Shown: positions 24,423 through 33,330, counted from the stretch's first letter. The stretch: 64,000 bases of DNA from Micromonospora sp. NBC_00421 (GCF_036017915.1 NZ_CP107929.1:3786001-3850000), one strand, 5' to 3'. The notes: generated from the letters alone by a model not told the origin. Made by a program: numbers and translations.

Positions 24423-24511
24423 CACCTCGCAGCAGTGGTGGTGAACCTGCTGCCTGCCCGCTGCGGTGCCGGCCAAACCGGTCCGCGCCGGTCCACCGGC
24501 CGGTCGCCGGG

Positions 24512-24962
24512 ATGCTGGTGCACCAGCTGACCCTGGCCCAGTTGCGCACGATCGACTACCGTTCCCGGACGCTGCCGGAGTTTCTGGCGGGCGCCGACCA
24601 GGATCACCCCGAGCGAGCGGGCACCGACCAGGATCACCCCGAACGAGCGGCGGCGCTCCCGGACAAGCTCGCCGTCCCCGGTGCCCGTATTCCCACCCCG
24701 GACGAGGTCTTCGCGCTGCTGTGTGCCAGTGGGCGTACCGGAGCCCGGCTTGGACATCGGGACGAGGAGCAGCCCACATCGAGCCGTACCCGAGCGTCAC
24801 CCGCAAGCTGGTCGACGCGACCGGCCGGGCCGGCTTCGCCAGTTGCTCGTCGCGGGCGGTCCACGACGATCCGCCGGTACGCAGCCCGTGGGCCGCACGG
24901 CCCGGACTGGTGGCGGACGCCGGACCTGGGCCGGCTGGTCCGGGAGTCCGGTCCCGACGGTG
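24512..24962 (+). pseudogene. Decayed glycerophosphodiester phosphodiesterase
   Basis: Three pieces in changing frames look like an actinomycete GDPD. First, VHQLTLAQLRTIDYRSRTLPEF ... GARIPTPDEVFALLCASGRTGARL, the conserved 'IPTLDEVFAL' loop region. Then, in another frame near 24775, IEPYPSVTRKLVDATGRAGFAS. Then back in the first frame GPDWWRTPDLGRLVRESG. The start with its catalytic H-R-G motif is missing, as is the C-terminus. A 30-bp tandem duplication (24591-24620 and 24621-24650) also disrupts it. Clearly non-functional. Confidence 0.65.
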
Positions 24963-25137
24963 CCCGAGACCGGGGGACCACCGGCGGCGAACATTTCGGG
25001 GCGGGTCGGTGTTACCTGCTCGGGGCCCGGGGGTAGACCCAGGGTGCCCCCGCCACAGCAGGTGAACCGTGCCGTGGCCGACCACGGTAGCGGGGCGAGG
25101 GAGTGCCAGGTACTCATCAAATCCTGAGGAGGACCAG

Positions 25138-25542
25138 ATGAGCACGCAGGCTGCATCCACCAGGCCCATGAACCGGCCGATGCAGGACGTCCAGAACCGG
25201 ACGTCGATGCAGGACACCGCCCAGCGCAACGCCATGATGAACGAGCAGACCCGGCAGATGCCGGCGATGCACGACGGGCACCGGGATCCGATGCCGTCTC
25301 CGGGCACGGAGACCAAGCAGTCGTTCCTGACCACCGAGTTCTGGGTCTATGCCGCCGCAGTCGCGGTAGTGGTGATCTCCGCCTTCTGGCGTGGTACCAC
25401 CACGAACGGGCTGAACATCAACAACCCGAACCAGGCGTGGTGGTTCCTGACCGCCCTGACCGGCGCCTATCTGGTGAGCCGGGGCCTGGCGAAGGCCGGC
25501 TCGGCGCGGCGCTCCGGCGCGGAACGCAAGGGTCGGCGCTGA
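25138..25542 (+). CDS. Small membrane protein with a Met/Gln-rich cytosolic head
   Basis: 134 residues. The first ~60 are polar and rich in Met, Gln, Asn and Arg (RPMNRPMQDVQNRTSMQD). A membrane helix near 64-82 (EFWVYAAAVAVVVISAFW) and a second near 100-117 (WWFLTALTGAYLVSRGLA) are joined by a short Asn-rich loop. The tail is basic. GAGGAGG lies five bases before the ATG. Proteins like this are widespread but unstudied in actinomycetes. A strong terminator follows. Confidence 0.7.
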   Translation: MSTQAASTRPMNRPMQDVQNRTSMQDTAQRNAMMNEQTRQMPAMHDGHRDPMPSPGTETKQSFLTTEFWVYAAAVAVVVISAFWRGTTTNGLNINNPNQAWWFLTALTGAYLVSRGLAKAGSARRSGAERKGRR

Positions 25543-25577
25543 CCGTAGCTGACCCGAGCAGCGCGAGCTGCTGAGTA

Positions 25578-25611
25578 CGATGGCCCCCGGGATTCCTCCC
25601 GGGGGCCATCG
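25578..25611 (+). terminator. Intrinsic terminator
   Basis: A 15-bp perfect stem (25578-25592 with 25597-25611; CGATGGCCCCCGGGA) around TTCC, 35 bp after the membrane-protein stop and before the convergent spo0M end. It can serve both genes. Confidence 0.8.
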
Positions 25612-25671
25612 CCGTTTCCCGTCAGCCGCCGCACACAGCGGGCCGCACGTAGGCGGGCCGCTCTGCGGCGG

Positions 25672-26661
25672 TCACTCGAAGTCGCCGCCGAAGTCACCGC
25701 CGTCGTCGTCGCCCTCGAAGGCGTCGTCGAGCAGTTCACCGGCGATCAGGCCCCCGGCGACACCGAGCGCCGCGCCGGCCACCACGCCGCCCATTCCGGG
25801 ACCCCGGCCGTGGTGGCCGTGGCTCTGGCCGTGCATCGGGTAGCCGTGGGTGGGAGCACCGAACCCGGAGGAGGCGCGGAGGTTGCCGTACGTCGAGGTG
25901 GTCTCGCGCAGCCAGCCGTCGACGACCTGGGCCCAGTCGACCCGGTCGGCGTCGGCGTGCGAGACGGTGTAGCGGCCGAACACGTCATGCCCGGAGCTGA
26001 GGAAGCCGCCCCGCTTGTCGCACTCCAGCACCACCTCGACCCCGTGCGGGCTGGTGACGAAGGTCAGCTCGACCTCGGAGATGGCCTGTGCGTACTGGGG
26101 TGCCGCGAAGAACTCGATCTCCTGGTAGAACGGCAGCGTCTGCTGGGAGCCCCGGATGTGGCCCCGCTCCAGGTCGGCGTGCTTGAACCGGAAACCGAGC
26201 TGCTGGAACGCGCCGAGGATGTGCTCGTGCACCGGCAGCGGGTGCACGTTGACCTGGTCCAGGTCGCTCTTGTCGACCGCGCGGGCGATGGCCAGCTCGG
26301 TACGCAGACCCATGGTCATGCCGTGCAGGCGCTGACCGTAGACGTCGGTGATCGGGGTCTCCCACGGCACCGGGAACTGGAACGGGATGGCGAGCTGCTG
26401 CTTCGGCGCGAGCTGGAGCGGGCCGCTGACCACCATCCGGTGGAACTCCATCACCCCGGCGTACTCGCCGTCGCCGCCCTCGACCTCGACCCGGGTGACC
26501 AGGCCGATGCCGATCTGCTCGATGTTGGCGGGGGCGTCCCCGCCGACCAGGTTCACGTTGCCGTCGAGGGTCAGGCCGGGCCGGGTGTTCGGGTTGGCCA
26601 GGACGGTGTCGACGCTGGGCCCACCGACACCGAACGCGCTCAGCATCTTCTTGAAGACCAT
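25672..26661 (-). CDS. spo0M: Sporulation-control protein Spo0M
   Basis: 329 residues. The N-terminal ~230 residues match the Spo0M arrestin-like fold: VFKKMLSAFGVGGPSVDTVL, then ITDVYGQRLHGMTMGLRTELAIARAVDKSDLDQV, and PFYQEIEFFAAPQ. Spo0M influences sporulation timing in Bacillus and is widespread in actinomycetes. The C-terminal ~60 residues are unusual: His/Gly-rich (HGQSHGHHGRG), then a glycine-zipper-like hydrophobic stretch (GGVVAGAALGVAGGLIAGEL) and an acidic tail. That could associate with membranes or metal. The ATG at 26661 starts MVFKKML, as in homologues. Confidence 0.85.
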   Translation of the reverse strand: MVFKKMLSAFGVGGPSVDTVLANPNTRPGLTLDGNVNLVGGDAPANIEQIGIGLVTRVEVEGGDGEYAGVMEFHRMVVSGPLQLAPKQQLAIPFQFPVPWETPITDVYGQRLHGMTMGLRTELAIARAVDKSDLDQVNVHPLPVHEHILGAFQQLGFRFKHADLERGHIRGSQQTLPFYQEIEFFAAPQYAQAISEVELTFVTSPHGVEVVLECDKRGGFLSSGHDVFGRYTVSHADADRVDWAQVVDGWLRETTSTYGNLRASSGFGAPTHGYPMHGQSHGHHGRGPGMGGVVAGAALGVAGGLIAGELLDDAFEGDDDGGDFGGDFE

Positions 26662-26724
26662 CGGTACTCCCGTTTCACGGTCGGCGCACTCCACCATGGA
26701 GCACACACAGTTACCTCGCGCACC

Positions 26725-27990
26725 CTAAACGGTAGGACTGTGAAGTGGCTGAGAGGGCGCGCCGGGCCGGGCCGACAGGATCAGCACCCCGCAGGCCGCC
26801 ACGAAGAAGACCGCCATCGCCGACGCCATGGGCAGCAGGGTCGCGTACCCGAGGAGACCGGTCAGCGGCGTGACCAGCGCGCCGGCCAGGAAACCCAGGC
26901 CACCCTGGAGGGCGGCGGCGGTGCCGGCGGAACGGCGGCCCGCCTCCTGGGCCAGCGCGGTGGTCGCCGGCAGGGTCAGGCCCATCCCGGTCACCACCAC
27001 GGCGAGCAGCACCCACGGCACCGCCAGCGGCCATCCGGCCCGCCCGTCGACCACGGCGACGACCAGCAGGGCGAGGGTGGCCACAGTGGACAGGGCCACC
27101 CCGACCGCCCGCAGCCGGGCGGCCCCGACCCGCACCACAAGCAGCCGGAACAGCAGCCCGGCCCCGGCCATCCCGGCGGCGTTGGTGGCGAAGACGAGGG
27201 TGTAGCGGGCCTCGTCCAGCCGGTAGACCGTCTGGAAGACGAACGACGACCCGCCGATGTAGGTGAAGAAACCGGCGATGGCCAGGCACAGCACGGTGAG
27301 ATGGCTCAGGAACACCCGGTCGTGCAGCAGTTCGGTCATCCGCGCCACCGCCTCGCGCGGGCCGCCCGCCTGCCGGCGGTGTGCGGGCAGCGTCTCCGGC
27401 AGCCCGACCAGCGCGGCCACCGCCATCACCGCCCCGAGCGCGGTGAGGGCGAGGAACACGGTACGCCAGGTGCCGTGGTCGAGGATCACCCCGCCGACGG
27501 CCGGTGCCAGCACCGGACCGAGGAAGGTCACCGAGGCGATGGTGCCGAACCGGGCGGCGGCCCGCGTACCCTGCCAGGCGTCGGTCACCATCGCCCGGCC
27601 GAGCGCCAGTCCGGTGCCGGCGGCGATGCCCTGAAAGAGCCGGGCCAGCACCAGGATCCCACCGGTCGGGGCGACCGCGCAGACCAGCGACAGCAGCGCG
27701 AAGCTCAGCGTGCTCGCCAGCACGATGCCCCGCCGGCCCCGGACGTCGCTGACCGGGCCGAGCAGGAGCTGGCCGGCGGCCATCCCGACGATGAACGCGG
27801 TCAGGGTCAGCTGCGCCACGGTGGCGCTGGTCTCCAGGGAGCGCCGCAGCTCGGGCAAGGCGGCGATGTACGCGTCGGTGGCGAACGGCCCGACCCCGGT
27901 CAACAGCACCAACGCCACCATGGACGGGGTGCCCGGCGGGCGGCGTCGCCGTGACGGCGTGGACGGCGTGTCGACATTCCGCAGGCTCAC
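26725..27990 (-). CDS. Bcr/CflA-type MFS multidrug exporter
   Basis: 421 residues with 12 predicted membrane segments. The Bcr/CflA/CmlA hallmarks are readable: LTGVGPFATDAYIAALPEL in helix 1, GQLLLGPVSDVRGRRG in loop 2-3, RLFQGIAAGTGLALGRAMVTD around helix 4. These are proton-driven drug exporters of the cytoplasmic membrane. The starts of helix 10-12 are intact, so the protein is full-length. No adjacent regulator; spo0M follows 60 bp downstream on the same strand. Confidence 0.88.
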   Translation of the reverse strand: MSLRNVDTPSTPSRRRRPPGTPSMVALVLLTGVGPFATDAYIAALPELRRSLETSATVAQLTLTAFIVGMAAGQLLLGPVSDVRGRRGIVLASTLSFALLSLVCAVAPTGGILVLARLFQGIAAGTGLALGRAMVTDAWQGTRAAARFGTIASVTFLGPVLAPAVGGVILDHGTWRTVFLALTALGAVMAVAALVGLPETLPAHRRQAGGPREAVARMTELLHDRVFLSHLTVLCLAIAGFFTYIGGSSFVFQTVYRLDEARYTLVFATNAAGMAGAGLLFRLLVVRVGAARLRAVGVALSTVATLALLVVAVVDGRAGWPLAVPWVLLAVVVTGMGLTLPATTALAQEAGRRSAGTAAALQGGLGFLAGALVTPLTGLLGYATLLPMASAMAVFFVAACGVLILSARPGAPSQPLHSPTV

Positions 27991-28321
27991 CCATGGACCC
28001 TAGACGATCTGATCCCTTACCACTAACGGACAGGTGGGACACGGAGAGTAACTCATAGGTCCGTTTAGATGAGAATTCTGGCTTTCCTCCTGGCTGGTTG
28101 TGCTTTTCATTGACAGCCATTCGATCGATGGATAGCTTCGTGACCAGACGCTTGTCGGACAGCAATAGAATCACGGGGGCTGTTCGGGGATCCGGTCGTG
28201 TCGAGTCGCGACCTTCATGGGCCACTGTCCAGACGGCGGATGATCTTTCAATGATTGCCGACAGGTGATCAAAACGGGGACTCGGTGAATCAATGAACAA
28301 TCGTCGCTGCTTGGCGTCTTC
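27991..28321. other. AT-rich intergenic stretch
   Basis: About 330 bp noticeably richer in A/T than its surroundings, containing no convincing ORF. It marks the left edge of the accessory island with the RHS gene and is probably of foreign origin. Confidence 0.5.
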
Positions 28322-28507
28322 ATGGGCTTGCGGATGAACGCCGCCCTCGTGCTCGTGGCAATTTTCCTCTTACTTGCCATCGTGGTGCCCGCCCTTGTGC
28401 GGGCCGCGCGTCGCGTCGACCACGATCTGGCCGTGCTGGCAGAACTTCCCGCCACCTCAGCGGCAGGGCGCACCGTCTACTGCCTGGAAGACACCTCGCC
28501 AGTCTGA
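28322..28507 (+). CDS. Possible small single-pass membrane protein
   Basis: 61 residues: a hydrophobic helix (ALVLVAIFLLLAIVVPALV) followed by a charged segment (RAARRVDHDLAVL) and a short tail. An ATG at 28334 (MNAALVL) is an equally likely start. There is no strong ribosome site and no recognised family. Codon composition is plausible, so it may be a real small gene in the accessory island, but this is uncertain. Confidence 0.35.
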   Translation: MGLRMNAALVLVAIFLLLAIVVPALVRAARRVDHDLAVLAELPATSAAGRTVYCLEDTSPV

Positions 28508-28650
28508 CTCTTGGCCGTTCCTCGACACCCGCTCATCCGGGTGTCGGTCACGCCCGCCCTGAATCGGGTCCGCCCGGCTCAGCGTCCGGCTCTTCGGCAT
28601 AGCTCCATACCAGTGGAAATTCGTCCACTGGAGTCATCGGGGAGATTTTT

Positions 28651-31600
28651 GTGGGTCAACGCAAAATGGTCGCGGGGATAGTCTCAGCCCTGCTGACCAC
28701 ATCAGTGCTGGTAATGCCCTCAGGTGGGGCGGCGACCGCCGCCGCACCCGGTGGTCGAGACGGGGTGGGCAAGCCCGTCGTGTCCCCGAAGTCGAAGCCC
28801 TCGGTCTGGTTGTTCGACACGCCACACACCACCCCGTCGCGGGCCGCCTCGCTCGCGGGGGCGGCACCGTCGGTGCCGAAGGGCACCGGGCCGGTACGCA
28901 ACGCCACCCAGCTGTCGTTCTCGCTCAGTGACCGCCTACAGGCGAAGGTCAACGTCGGTTCCGGCAACCTGATGCTGAGCAGCACCGAGCTCACCCTGCC
29001 CGGTGTCGCGGAGAACGTCACAGTCGGCGCGACCTTCAACAGCCTGCTGCTGGGCAGTGACCTGGCGACCGGCGCACACGGGGCGGGGTGGCGCACCCGC
29101 GCCGGCCAGGACGTCAAGCTCTACCCGGCCGACGACGACTCGGTCACGTACGCCGCCGCCGACGGCGTGGTCGGCAAGTTCACCGCCTCCGGTTCCGGCT
29201 ACTCCGCGCCGAGCGAGTTCAAGGCCACCCTGGCGCACAACGGGACCGGCTGGAAACTCACCGAGCACGACAGTGGCAAGAAACTGTTCTTCGGCTCCGA
29301 CGGGCTGCTGGACAAGACGGAGGACCGCAACGACAACGTCACCGACGTCGCCTACAGCGGCGGGCAGATGACCGGCATCACCTCCGACCGCGGCCCCACC
29401 GCGGCGCGCACTGCGGCGGCGACGTGGACCGCCGGCAAGATCAGTAAGTACCGGCAGACCGGCAGCGACGGCAGTTGGCGGGAGGTGTCCTACGCCTACG
29501 ACGGCAACGGCCGCCTCCAGAAGATCCAGTCGGCGACGTGGCGCAAGGTGCTGTTCGAGTACGACACCGCCGGTGACCTCACGAAGATCACCACGAAGGA
29601 CAACACCTACGTCACCATCACCTACGACGGTCAGCACCGGGTCACCTCGCTGACCCAGGTCACCGACAACGCCACCATGCAGGGCTCCACCACCCGCCTG
29701 GCGTACCCGACCTCCTCCCAGACGCTTGTCGCCGACGCCCGGCAGGACATCTCGCTGGCCGTCTCGGCGGTGCCGCACACCACCTACGACCTGAACAGCA
29801 GCAAACGGGTCACCAAGACGACCGACCCGGCCGGCAACGAGCAGAGCAAGACCTACACGCCGTTCAGCGACGTGGCCACCTCGGTCAGCCCGGAGAACTC
29901 GACTGTCACCAACACCTTCGGCGCGAACGCCGGTGAGTCGATGACCAAGTCGGAGTCCCCGACCGGGGCCAGCGCCTCCGCCGCCTACGCCAACGCCGCG
30001 ACCTCGACGAACCCGACGGCGAACTTCCAGCCGTCGTCCTCGATCGACACCCAGAGCAACAGCTCGACCTACACCTACAACGGCGCCGGCAACCCCACCT
30101 CCACCGCCGACGCCCTCGCGGCGAAGGCCGAGGTCGACTACAACACCGACGGCACCGTCAAGACCTCGACCGACCCGGCCAACACCGGCAACCCCACCAA
30201 CTACGGCTACGACGGCAGCAGGCAACTCACCACTGTCACCCCGCCGACCGGCAACGGCCTGGCGACCAAGACCATGACATACGACCCCTACGGCCGGCTG
30301 AAGACCGTCAACGACGGCTGCACCACCAGCTACACCTACACCCTGGACGACCGGATCTCCCAGATCGACTACTCCGGATGCGGCACGCAGCCCCCGGTCA
30401 CCTATGACTACGGCGGCACCGGCAACCTGCTCACCCGCGTCGACGCCACCGGCACCACCGCCTGGTCGTACGACAATCTCAACCGGCTCCGCGAGCGGAA
30501 CAACCCCGGCGGTGGCATTCTGACGTACGTGCCGGACGCAGTGGGCAACCTGGTGGAGCTGACCGACGGTCGGGGCACCACGAAGTACTACTACAACACC
30601 CGCAACTGGCTGGTCCGGATGGACACCGCCGGGAACACCCGCTACAACTTCCAGTACGACAAGGACGGCAACCGCACCTACACGTACTTCGCCACCAACG
30701 AGACCAACAGCAGTTGGGCGTTGCGCACCCAGACGACATACGACAAGTCGAACCGGCCGACCCGGATCACCGCCACCCGCAACTCGGCCAGCCCGGCCAC
30801 CGTCTTCGACGTCACCTACTGCCACGCCGAGTACACCTCGGGTCAGCCCTGCTCGACGGCAAAGGCCGACGACACCGGCCTGCGCCAGTGGCAGAAGGAC
30901 GAGGTGACCGCCGCCGTCAGCCAATTCACCTACGACAAGGCCAACCGGCTGACCAAGGCCACCAACTACAACGGCAAGACCTACGACTACGCCTACAACA
31001 GCAACGGCAACCGCACCAGCGTCAAGGTCGACGGCACCACCACCCAGACCCTGACCTACAACACCGCCAACCAGATCACCACCACCAACAACACCTACGA
31101 CGGCCGCGGCAACCAGACCAGGGTCAGCACGCCCTCGGTCAACCCGGTGACGTACAACTCGGTCAAGCAGATGACCGGCGCCAACAGCGGCAGCTACTCC
31201 TACGCCGGCACCGACCAGGTCGAACTCGTCCAGAACACCACGGCCACCATGCAGTACGGCATGGAAGACCAACACGGCATGCCATGGCTGCAGTCCTGGA
31301 CGGCGAACGGCTCGACCGCCTACGTCGAACGCGACGGCATCGGCACCCCGTTGGGTCTGCGGCTCGGATCCACCGACCACGCCTACGTGCTCGACGCGCT
31401 CGGCTCGCCAGTGGCCATCGTCAAGGCAGACGGCACCGTCTCGGCCACCTACCGCTACGATCCCTACGGCACGGGGACGACCACCGACGAATACAACCTT
31501 GGCCAGAGCAACCTCATCCGCTACACCGGCGGCACGTACGACCCGACCACCGGATTCACCAAGTTCGGGCAGCGCTGGTACAACCCGGGACAGGGCCGCT

Positions 31601-31914
31601 TCACCCAACAGGACAACCTCAGCTTCATCGGCAGCCCCGAGAAGGGGAACCGCTATGCTTACGCTGCCTGCAGCCCTCTGAATTTCATTGACCCCACAGG
31701 TATGGACACGGGCACCAATATCGGAACGACGATGGTCGGCGTGATCACTACCGTCATGTGTGAGGCAACCGTCGTCCTTGGGGCTGCTGCCTTAACCGCA
31801 TCCTCTGGCGGTGCTGGGTTTCTCGTGGCAGCGCAGGGCGTCGGATGGGCGGGGGCACTATGCACTGGCGTGGGAGCAGCGGTAGGCTTCGGGCTCAGCC
31901 AATTGACCGATTGA
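28651..31914 (+). CDS. Secreted RHS-repeat protein with a short hydrophobic C-terminal tail
   Basis: 1087 residues from a GTG with GGGGAG six bases upstream. A signal peptide (QRKMVAGIVSALLTTSVLVMPSG) is followed by a beta-rich N-terminal domain and ~15 YD repeats (e.g. YNGAGNPTSTADAL, YDKANRLTKATNYNG). The RHS-associated core is complete: YRYDPYG, RYTGGTYDPTTGFTKFGQRWYNPGQGRFTQQD, NRYAYAAC and the terminal NFIDPTG. The variable tail after DPTG is only ~69 residues, Gly/Ala-rich and hydrophobic (TVVLGAAALTASS, FLVAAQGVGWAGALCTGVG). RHS shells release C-terminal effectors; a membrane-acting peptide is possible here, but a truncated effector is the alternative. Confidence 0.9.
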   Translation: MGQRKMVAGIVSALLTTSVLVMPSGGAATAAAPGGRDGVGKPVVSPKSKPSVWLFDTPHTTPSRAASLAGAAPSVPKGTGPVRNATQLSFSLSDRLQAKVNVGSGNLMLSSTELTLPGVAENVTVGATFNSLLLGSDLATGAHGAGWRTRAGQDVKLYPADDDSVTYAAADGVVGKFTASGSGYSAPSEFKATLAHNGTGWKLTEHDSGKKLFFGSDGLLDKTEDRNDNVTDVAYSGGQMTGITSDRGPTAARTAAATWTAGKISKYRQTGSDGSWREVSYAYDGNGRLQKIQSATWRKVLFEYDTAGDLTKITTKDNTYVTITYDGQHRVTSLTQVTDNATMQGSTTRLAYPTSSQTLVADARQDISLAVSAVPHTTYDLNSSKRVTKTTDPAGNEQSKTYTPFSDVATSVSPENSTVTNTFGANAGESMTKSESPTGASASAAYANAATSTNPTANFQPSSSIDTQSNSSTYTYNGAGNPTSTADALAAKAEVDYNTDGTVKTSTDPANTGNPTNYGYDGSRQLTTVTPPTGNGLATKTMTYDPYGRLKTVNDGCTTSYTYTLDDRISQIDYSGCGTQPPVTYDYGGTGNLLTRVDATGTTAWSYDNLNRLRERNNPGGGILTYVPDAVGNLVELTDGRGTTKYYYNTRNWLVRMDTAGNTRYNFQYDKDGNRTYTYFATNETNSSWALRTQTTYDKSNRPTRITATRNSASPATVFDVTYCHAEYTSGQPCSTAKADDTGLRQWQKDEVTAAVSQFTYDKANRLTKATNYNGKTYDYAYNSNGNRTSVKVDGTTTQTLTYNTANQITTTNNTYDGRGNQTRVSTPSVNPVTYNSVKQMTGANSGSYSYAGTDQVELVQNTTATMQYGMEDQHGMPWLQSWTANGSTAYVERDGIGTPLGLRLGSTDHAYVLDALGSPVAIVKADGTVSATYRYDPYGTGTTTDEYNLGQSNLIRYTGGTYDPTTGFTKFGQRWYNPGQGRFTQQDNLSFIGSPEKGNRYAYAACSPLNFIDPTGMDTGTNIGTTMVGVITTVMCEATVVLGAAALTASSGGAGFLVAAQGVGWAGALCTGVGAAVGFGLSQLTD

Positions 31915-31927
31915 TAGGCGGGACTCG

Positions 31928-32098
31928 ATGGGAAAGCGATCCCCATGGCTTTGGCTTTTAGCCACCTTCGTACTGTGCGCACTACTCGGCCTGACTGTTT
32001 TCAAACTGCCGTGGTTGAAAGTCCTACTCTTCGCCGGGGTGCCGTTTCTTGTCACCTCCTTGGCATTGCTGGCTAGACCGAGAAACTGGAATAAGTAG
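31928..32098 (+). CDS. Tiny two-helix membrane protein after the RHS gene (candidate immunity protein)
   Basis: 56 residues, starting 13 bp after the RHS stop with AGGCGGG upstream. Two hydrophobic helices (WLWLLATFVLCALLGLTVF and VLLFAGVPFLVTSLALLA) are joined by LPWLK and flanked by MGKRSP and RPRNWNK, so both ends should face the cytosol. No known family. RHS genes are often followed by an immunity gene; a small membrane protein would fit a membrane-active tail. A strong terminator follows, making RHS plus this ORF a closed unit. The immunity role is inference. Confidence 0.6.
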   Translation: MGKRSPWLWLLATFVLCALLGLTVFKLPWLKVLLFAGVPFLVTSLALLARPRNWNK

Positions 32099-32150
32099 CC
32101 CCAACTGAATTACCAATAGCATCTCACCTTCGCGTCAATAGCGACGGAAG

Positions 32151-32196
32151 GGCAGGATTGCGGTCCGGCTCGTTCCCGCCTGACCGCAATCCTGCC
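32151..32196 (+). terminator. Terminator closing the RHS unit
   Basis: GGCAGGATTGCGGTC (32151-32165) pairs perfectly with 32182-32196 over 15 bp with a 16-nt loop, about 50 bp after the small membrane-protein gene. Confidence 0.75.
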
Positions 32197-32279
32197 AATC
32201 ATCCGCGCCGTGGCGCATTAGCCATCAATTCAGGGGTTGAGGCGCAGAGAAGACACGGGGGCAGGATCGACTAGAAATC

Positions 32280-32505
32280 GTGAGGAGGGCGGGTCGCCAC
32301 CCCGTCCTCCTCACGCTGCCACGAGCCTCTCAGACGCCACGGGCCCTATGGGTGACATCTTCACAGCGGAGAGTCAAGCCCGACCCCATAAGATCCACAA
32401 TTGGAAAAACCCTCCGAGATTTCGCCGAACTCGTAGAGGCAGATGCTTCGACTGCCTGATTCGCCCCAAGCTTGCGGTGGCTCATCACGAGCCACCGCAA
32501 GCTTG
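32280..32505. other. Two further hairpins in a gene-poor gap
   Basis: 32280-32314 holds GTGAGGAGG/CCTCCTCAC with inner pairing, and 32467-32505 is a perfect 17-bp stem (CAAGCTTGCGGTGGCTC) with loop ATCAC, ending 30 bp before the next gene. The latter may insulate the next gene. Between them a 35-codon frame (ending RDFAELVEADASTA) is readable but has no support as a gene. Confidence 0.55.
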
Positions 32506-32534
32506 ATGCAAGAGCAACACTTGAGGAGGAGTCG

Positions 32535-32849
32535 ATGGCATCAGTTGTGGTTCGTCGCGGGAACGACTTAGGAGGACTGCTACGCCGCATGAAGATAGAA
32601 TTGGATGGCGTCGTCGTGGCCAGGCTAAAGCAGGGCGAAAGCATCACGTTGAAGGTGAATCCCGGGCCTCACGTCTTCAGGGCACGCCTCGACTGGCTCA
32701 CCAGCGCCCCGCTCGAATTGCACGTCGAGGAGAACATGCAGTTCACTTTGGCAGTTGCCGCCGGCGAGAAGGTGCAGACATACGACGCCACCTTCATCCG
32801 GCCGGAAACCGCACTGGAACTACTGATAGTCGAACCTGGAAATAGGTAG
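32535..32849 (+). CDS. Small beta-rich protein of unknown function
   Basis: 104 residues with GAGGAGG at good spacing. After MASVVVRRGND comes a strand-rich domain: MKIELDGVVVARLKQGESITLKVNPGPHVFRARLDW, then LELHVEENMQFTLAVAAGEKV. The 'D.....L..G......V.PG.H.......' pattern resembles the small PEGA/DUF2846-like beta domains that present a conserved P-G-x-H turn. No signal peptide or membrane helix. It lies in the accessory island between RHS material and a duplicated TetR fragment. Function unknown. Confidence 0.6.
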   Translation: MASVVVRRGNDLGGLLRRMKIELDGVVVARLKQGESITLKVNPGPHVFRARLDWLTSAPLELHVEENMQFTLAVAAGEKVQTYDATFIRPETALELLIVEPGNR

Positions 32850-32950
32850 CAGCATTGGCTGCGCCGACGACCCGTGCCTGATGCCGACCGGCCTCGACCG
32901 ACGCCACCCATCCGGCCCGGCAAGAGCCCTACAGCCAGCTTTATCTGGCG

Positions 32951-33135
32951 TCATCGGTGAGCAGCGCTGCGTACCATCGCCTCGAAGAGATCGCGGGGCG
33001 CGGACGGTGACGGCGGCGCGGTGAGGGCGGCGGTCAGGTTCGGGAACGCCGCCACGTCGATCCCGGCGAAGCCGGCCGGCGGCCCGGCGGACTTCCGGCG
33101 GGCCAACAGCGACGTCACCCAAATCATCATAGCGA
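32951..33135 (-). pseudogene. Duplicated 3' fragment of the TetR gene at 34119
   Basis: The minus strand reads AMMIWVTSLLARRKSAGPP, then GFAGIDVAAFPNLTAALTAP, nearly the same as residues of the intact TetR gene (AMMTGVTSLFARRESAGPP...). Roughly 180 bp here match 34140-34325 at about 90% identity in the same orientation. Only the C-terminal third is present and the frame ends in a short divergent tail, so it is a non-functional copy. It abuts the orphan RHS fragment. Confidence 0.8.
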
Positions 33136-33143
33136 TCGTCTGC

Positions 33144-33330
33144 AACCGATACGCCTACGCCGGGACAACCCGGTAAACTACATCAATCCCACTGGACAGC
33201 TGCCTGAGGGAGCGAAAGCTTTTGGACCGGTGTCGGGTTCGTAGGCGCAGCCATACTGGGCGCAGCGGTCGCTCCTGGTGTCGTCACGGGCTTGGCTCTC
33301 GCTGCGGCCCGCGGGTGCCGGCATGTCGAC
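33144..33330 (+). pseudogene. Orphan RHS C-terminal module, frameshifted
   Basis: Starting at 33144 the sequence reads NRYAYAG, then after a one-base shift VNYINPTGQLPEGAKAFG, i.e. the end of an RHS core (normally NRYAYAGDNPVNYIDPTG). Adding one G near 33161 restores GDNPVNYINPTG exactly. A second shift near 33220 gives a hydrophobic tail, TGVGFVGAAILGAAVAPGVV, similar in style to the tail of the intact RHS at 31680-31914. The upstream part is replaced by the TetR fragment. Silent RHS tips like this are known reservoirs for tip exchange. Confidence 0.7.

Noticed and set aside
25810..27954. 714-codon plus-strand ORF overlapping spo0M and the MFS gene
   Set aside because: Antisense to two well-supported genes; sequence is His/Asp/Gln-rich shadow typical of high-GC reverse frames.
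28936..31608. 890-codon minus-strand ORF opposite the RHS gene
   Set aside because: Complement of YD repeats; valine/glycine low-complexity product with no motif.
28651..31914. RHS protein as part of a type VI secretion locus
   Set aside because: No VgrG, Hcp, PAAR or other T6SS genes nearby; the protein has its own signal peptide, as expected in Gram-positives.
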